Of a DNA stretch of 64,000 bases, positions 60,978 to 64,000 are shown piece by piece (positions within the stretch are counted from its first letter, which is position 1; each line of letters begins with the position of its first letter). The notes under the pieces are model-generated. The model saw only the letters and a program-made list of their open reading frames with translations. It was not told the origin of the DNA and ran no database searches. This DNA is from Lonicera japonica. Taxonomy: Eukaryota > Streptophyta > Magnoliopsida > Dipsacales > Caprifoliaceae. The translations under genes and the position numbers were made by a program. Location: positions 124,001 through 188,000 of the forward strand of contig CM038463.1 in NCBI GenBank assembly GCA_021464415.1, written 5' to 3'.

Positions 60978-63884
60978 ATGCATTTTCCGGCCACAAGTAT
61001 GAGTTTTCCGGCATCCAACACACCATCTCCGGCCATTATCCCCACCACTCTTCAACCATCACCAACTCTCTGTCCTAACCGCTCAGCACCACCCCACGCG
61101 CTTCACGCGCCACCACACGCGCCTTCATCTACCAACCACGCGCCCCACGCACCTCCTACCTCCACCCACAATACGAACACTGCCACCAAAAAAAACCCCA
61201 CACACCTCCCGTCTCCTATAACAGAGCTGGCCAATATGCTGGCCATTCAAGTGCAAAACCAACAAAGAATGGCAGTTCAACAACAAAATATGGTGCAGGA
61301 ACAAGCAAGACAGCAGCAGGAACAGACTAAGCAGCAACAGGTCATGTTTAAACTTCTGAGCAGCTTTATGTCCATTGATAATGACACAGAACCGCATATA
61401 GTAAGGTCATGCAATGAAACTCACCTCTATCCATCGGAATCTGCCATTAATGACGGCCAAGGCAACAAAATGGTCCAGTTTGTACATGACATATCTCATG
61501 GAGCTCACGGAGCACAGGCTACAATGGCAGGAGCTCAAACATCCCATGGGAACTCAGTTTCTGAAGCATTGGCGAGGAAGGAAAAAGCTGTACAGTTTGG
61601 TGAATATTTAGTGGAAGAGTTTGCTAAAAATTCTCACTCGGATGCCATTGATGCTCTACTCCTTGCAGAGCTAAAACAGCAAGGCAAAACAAATCACATT
61701 GACAGCTCTCAAGCAGGTAAAAACACTCTAAGCTTGCACAAAAATCTTGTGTTCTCTGGTGAAAACCAATCTGCTACAGTTCATGCTCGAAACCAGCACC
61801 CTAGATCCTCTATGGTGGATGATATAGAGATAGGAGTACAAAGAAAAAATACCACATCAGCTCTTGCTAGTAATCTTGAAACCACCACTTCAATGGTGGT
61901 CGAACATGGTAGAGAAGAAGAAGTACAGGTTTTGGCGCCAAAAAGCAGTGCTGCTCTTTTACCCAGTGGTCCAATCACAGTTACAGAAGATGTGCAGTGT
62001 CCTACACTCAATCAGCCTGCCCCAACCTCCAATGCAGACTTTTTAGAGCCCACAAATGTCAATCAAAAAGCTGTACATACTGTACCTTCCTCCTCAGATA
62101 TTCCAGCCACCAAACCTTCTTATGCCAGCTTTTTAAAACCCAAGGCCGTCCCACCAACCATTCCTGTCACACAGCTTCCAACGCCTTACAAAAAAGGACA
62201 CCTGATGGCTGTCAAATTAGATGAGGAGGTGTATCAAAGGTCACTAAATTCATGCAATAACAATCTCCATGGCAGATTAATAATACCCCGAGGTAGAGCT
62301 CCAGTTAAAACAGCAGATTTACAAATCTCCCTGGCAAATGTGTGGCAAACTAAAAACCTGTGGTCAATAACCCCCATTGGAAAAGGTTTTTACACCATCA
62401 GATTTTCCAATGCTGATGATAAGCAAAAGGTGTGGGCCTCTGGAAAAACTATCATCAACGAAGGCACTTTCCATCTTCTTAAATGGACCAAAGATTTCAA
62501 ACCTAGTCAGCAGAAACAAACCAGAGCCCATGTCTGGGCCAGACTGCATGAAGTGCCCGAAGAATATATGCATTTCCACCTTCTCATGAGTATGGCAAAT
62601 GTCATAGGCAACCCTGTCACCATTGACCCCTTCACACTCAAAAAAGAGTTTGGCCACTATTGTAGAGTTGAAGTTGATGTAGACCTTAAATCTGCATTGC
62701 CATCTTCCATTCTTGTAGAAAGAGAAGGATTTAACTTCGAGATTGAAGTTTCATATGAGAGAATCCCAGATTTCTGCTCCCACTGTTCGGTCATTGGGCA
62801 CTTAGTAACTGCTTGTAGGTCTATCAAAAAAATTCAGGAGCACCATGAACTCCAGTCCAAGCTGCCTCCAAAAACCAACAATTTTCCAAAAGCCAGAACC
62901 ACCAGAACATTCCAACCAGGCAACAACACAGCCACCACCCCAACACCTCCTTTTCCTTCAGTCAACATAGAACCAAATGAAGCAAACCACAATGTTGATA
63001 ATAACACTCTCCAAAAGGCTGCTTGTTCCTCAGCTCCTATGCACACAGCACAAGCCAATACTCCCACTGTCTCACAGCAAAGGGCCCTGACCAATGCTGG
63101 GTTGATGGACACCCCCAGTAGTGGCCACAACACCACAACACCCTTCAATAATGAATCCATGAATGCCAGAAATGAACCAGATATAGCCCATCAAGTTACT
63201 GTTACCTCGGATCCAATAGACACCTCTTCCTTCTCACAAAACCTCACTTCACCAGCTGAAACTGTTGTCCCATGTTCAGTTGACCAATGCCACACTCCCA
63301 CATCTCCACACATTGAGCTTCTCCCAATCTACTCACCCCCAACCCCCACCTCAGTACACAACTCTTTCTCTCCACTGAATGGTAAATTCTGGTCAGACAT
63401 GGAGGATGAAGAACCTTTGATAAGCTCAGAAGCTGCTGCTGATGCTAAGTTGGCTGAAATTATCCCACAAGTTTGCATTCAATTGATGGCAGATGAGAAT
63501 ACTTCTGTCTTTGACCAAGCAACCCCATGCAGGAGCAATGGAACCCCTCCCACTATACAATCCATTTATTCCAATACAGCAACCAGTCAGACCTCAAAAC
63601 CCCATGCCAATGGAAAGAAAAAAGCACCACAATCAAAAACCAAGCAGAAAAAAATTGCAGTTGCTGCTAACAGAAAAGCCAGGATAGATGCTAGACATGC
63701 TCCAATTGTTCAATGCAGCTCCCATGAAACCTATGAGGACAGGTTATACAATGAAATCATTGCCAAAAACAATAATACCCTAAACTGCTCTCTTGATGGT
63801 TCAGCCTCCACCTCCCAGGAAAAACCAAATTCTGACAGTTCTGAGTACTCCCCCTACAGAACCACCTCCACCCAATCCTCATGA
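60978..63884 (+). CDS. ORF1 (gag-like, DUF4283 and zinc knuckle) of telomeric LINE 6
   Basis: 968 codons, intact. The N-terminus is MHFPATSMSFPASN, then an Ala/Pro/His-rich segment encoded by CACGCGCC repeats, a Gln-rich coiled-coil-like stretch (NQQRMAVQQQNMVQEQARQQ) and a variable linker. DUF4283 is at about 400-600 (PYKKGHLMAVKLDEEVYQRS, ITPIGKGFYTIRF, ARLHEVPEEYMHFH, GHYCRVEVDVDL). The knuckle CSHCSVIGHLVTAC is near 600. The C-terminal module has SDMEDEEPLISSEAAADAKLA, VCIQLMADENTSVFDQ and ETYEDRLYNEIIAKN. The stop overlaps the ORF2 start. The same architecture without the LTR confirms the ORF1 reconstruction in telomeric LINE 2. Confidence 0.92.
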   Translation: MHFPATSMSFPASNTPSPAIIPTTLQPSPTLCPNRSAPPHALHAPPHAPSSTNHAPHAPPTSTHNTNTATKKNPTHLPSPITELANMLAIQVQNQQRMAVQQQNMVQEQARQQQEQTKQQQVMFKLLSSFMSIDNDTEPHIVRSCNETHLYPSESAINDGQGNKMVQFVHDISHGAHGAQATMAGAQTSHGNSVSEALARKEKAVQFGEYLVEEFAKNSHSDAIDALLLAELKQQGKTNHIDSSQAGKNTLSLHKNLVFSGENQSATVHARNQHPRSSMVDDIEIGVQRKNTTSALASNLETTTSMVVEHGREEEVQVLAPKSSAALLPSGPITVTEDVQCPTLNQPAPTSNADFLEPTNVNQKAVHTVPSSSDIPATKPSYASFLKPKAVPPTIPVTQLPTPYKKGHLMAVKLDEEVYQRSLNSCNNNLHGRLIIPRGRAPVKTADLQISLANVWQTKNLWSITPIGKGFYTIRFSNADDKQKVWASGKTIINEGTFHLLKWTKDFKPSQQKQTRAHVWARLHEVPEEYMHFHLLMSMANVIGNPVTIDPFTLKKEFGHYCRVEVDVDLKSALPSSILVEREGFNFEIEVSYERIPDFCSHCSVIGHLVTACRSIKKIQEHHELQSKLPPKTNNFPKARTTRTFQPGNNTATTPTPPFPSVNIEPNEANHNVDNNTLQKAACSSAPMHTAQANTPTVSQQRALTNAGLMDTPSSGHNTTTPFNNESMNARNEPDIAHQVTVTSDPIDTSSFSQNLTSPAETVVPCSVDQCHTPTSPHIELLPIYSPPTPTSVHNSFSPLNGKFWSDMEDEEPLISSEAAADAKLAEIIPQVCIQLMADENTSVFDQATPCRSNGTPPTIQSIYSNTATSQTSKPHANGKKKAPQSKTKQKKIAVAANRKARIDARHAPIVQCSSHETYEDRLYNEIIAKNNNTLNCSLDGSASTSQEKPNSDSSEYSPYRTTSTQSS

Positions 63885-64000
63885 AAGTCATGTATTGGAA
63901 CATAAGAGGTCTCAGCAAGGTTGAGTCCCAAAATGCTCTTAAAAATCTCTGTCTCAAGCATAAGCCTGATCTGCTCTTCATTTCTGAGCCTTTTGTTGAT
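63881..64000 (+). CDS. ORF2 start of telomeric LINE 6 (endonuclease)
   Basis: The first 40 codons, beginning MKVMYWNIRGLSKVESQNAL, the first APE-endonuclease motif (WNIRG), and reaching FISEPFVD at the window edge. It is base-identical to 33190-33308 except for one missing A in an A5 run in that copy. Confidence 0.9.
   Translation, partial: MKVMYWNIRGLSKVESQNALKNLCLKHKPDLLFISEPFVD

Larger units (their letters stand above)
60876..64000 (+). mobile_element. Telomeric LINE 6 (ORF1+ORF2 type), cut by the window end
   Basis: Starts directly after array 5 with the common leader, a complete ORF1, the ATGA junction and the first 40 codons of ORF2. In the compared part it is almost base-identical to telomeric LINE 1 apart from that copy's indels, and more distantly like telomeric LINE 2. 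Confidence 0.93.

Overview
The window comes from a land plant, probably a dicot. It carries Arabidopsis-type CCCTAAA/TTTAGGG telomere repeats, spliceosomal exons of a paladin-like gene, L1-type LINEs with DUF4283/zinc-knuckle ORF1 proteins, Ty1/copia elements, hAT transposons and a tRNA-like SINE. No organellar or bacterial genes were seen. | REGION 1 (1-32331): a gene-bearing but transposon-bloated segment. Five plus-strand exons of a paladin-like gene (6500-6631, 19998-20069, 28001-28071, 28194-28293, 28377-28475) are separated by introns of about 13.4 kb and 7.9 kb. These introns are filled with truncated LINEs in both orientations, a LINE with a 1097-codon open ORF2, a SINE with 14-bp target duplications, a copia LTR fragment, two non-autonomous hAT-like elements, and an ORF1-only LINE (20283 to about 26830, minus) that was itself hit by an autonomous-type hAT. 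A nearly complete copia element (243-5344, minus) sits at the left edge inside an older LINE. The next paladin exon, expected to carry the phosphatase loop, is not found before the gap. | GAP (32332-32431): exactly 100 N, so a scaffold join of unknown true size. | REGION 2 (32432-64000): a head-to-tail array of six related LINEs, all on the plus strand, alternating with five blocks of pure or nearly pure CCCTAAA repeats. Every complete 3' end runs poly(A) directly into CCCTAAA, and each following element starts directly out of CCCTAAA. Two kinds of element are mixed: ORF1+ORF2 elements (32432-38228, 38506-47654, and 60876 to the window end) and elements with only an ORF1/gag-like protein (48401-52767, 53133-57420, 57525-60680). 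Both kinds share a 5' leader (short uORF plus hairpin), a start context around TTCCGGC, an ORF1 with DUF4283 and a CX2CX4HX4C knuckle, and a 3' hairpin whose stem shows compensatory base changes. | INTERPRETATION: this resembles the telomere-specific LINE systems of insects, with RT-encoding elements plus gag-only partners as in Drosophila TART/HeT-A, or telomere-repeat-targeting LINEs as in silkworm TRAS/SART, but in a plant that still has canonical telomere repeats. ORF2 of the full elements (endonuclease, RT, RNase H) could serve the gag-only elements in trans through the shared 3' hairpin. That is inference. The array orientation (C-rich strand on plus) would put the chromosome end to the left, at the N gap. 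The array may therefore be a true left telomere contig joined to an unrelated contig, or an interstitial relic. The leftmost element is riddled with single-base indels yet otherwise nearly matches the rightmost one, which points to unpolished sequence or a repeated assembly segment.
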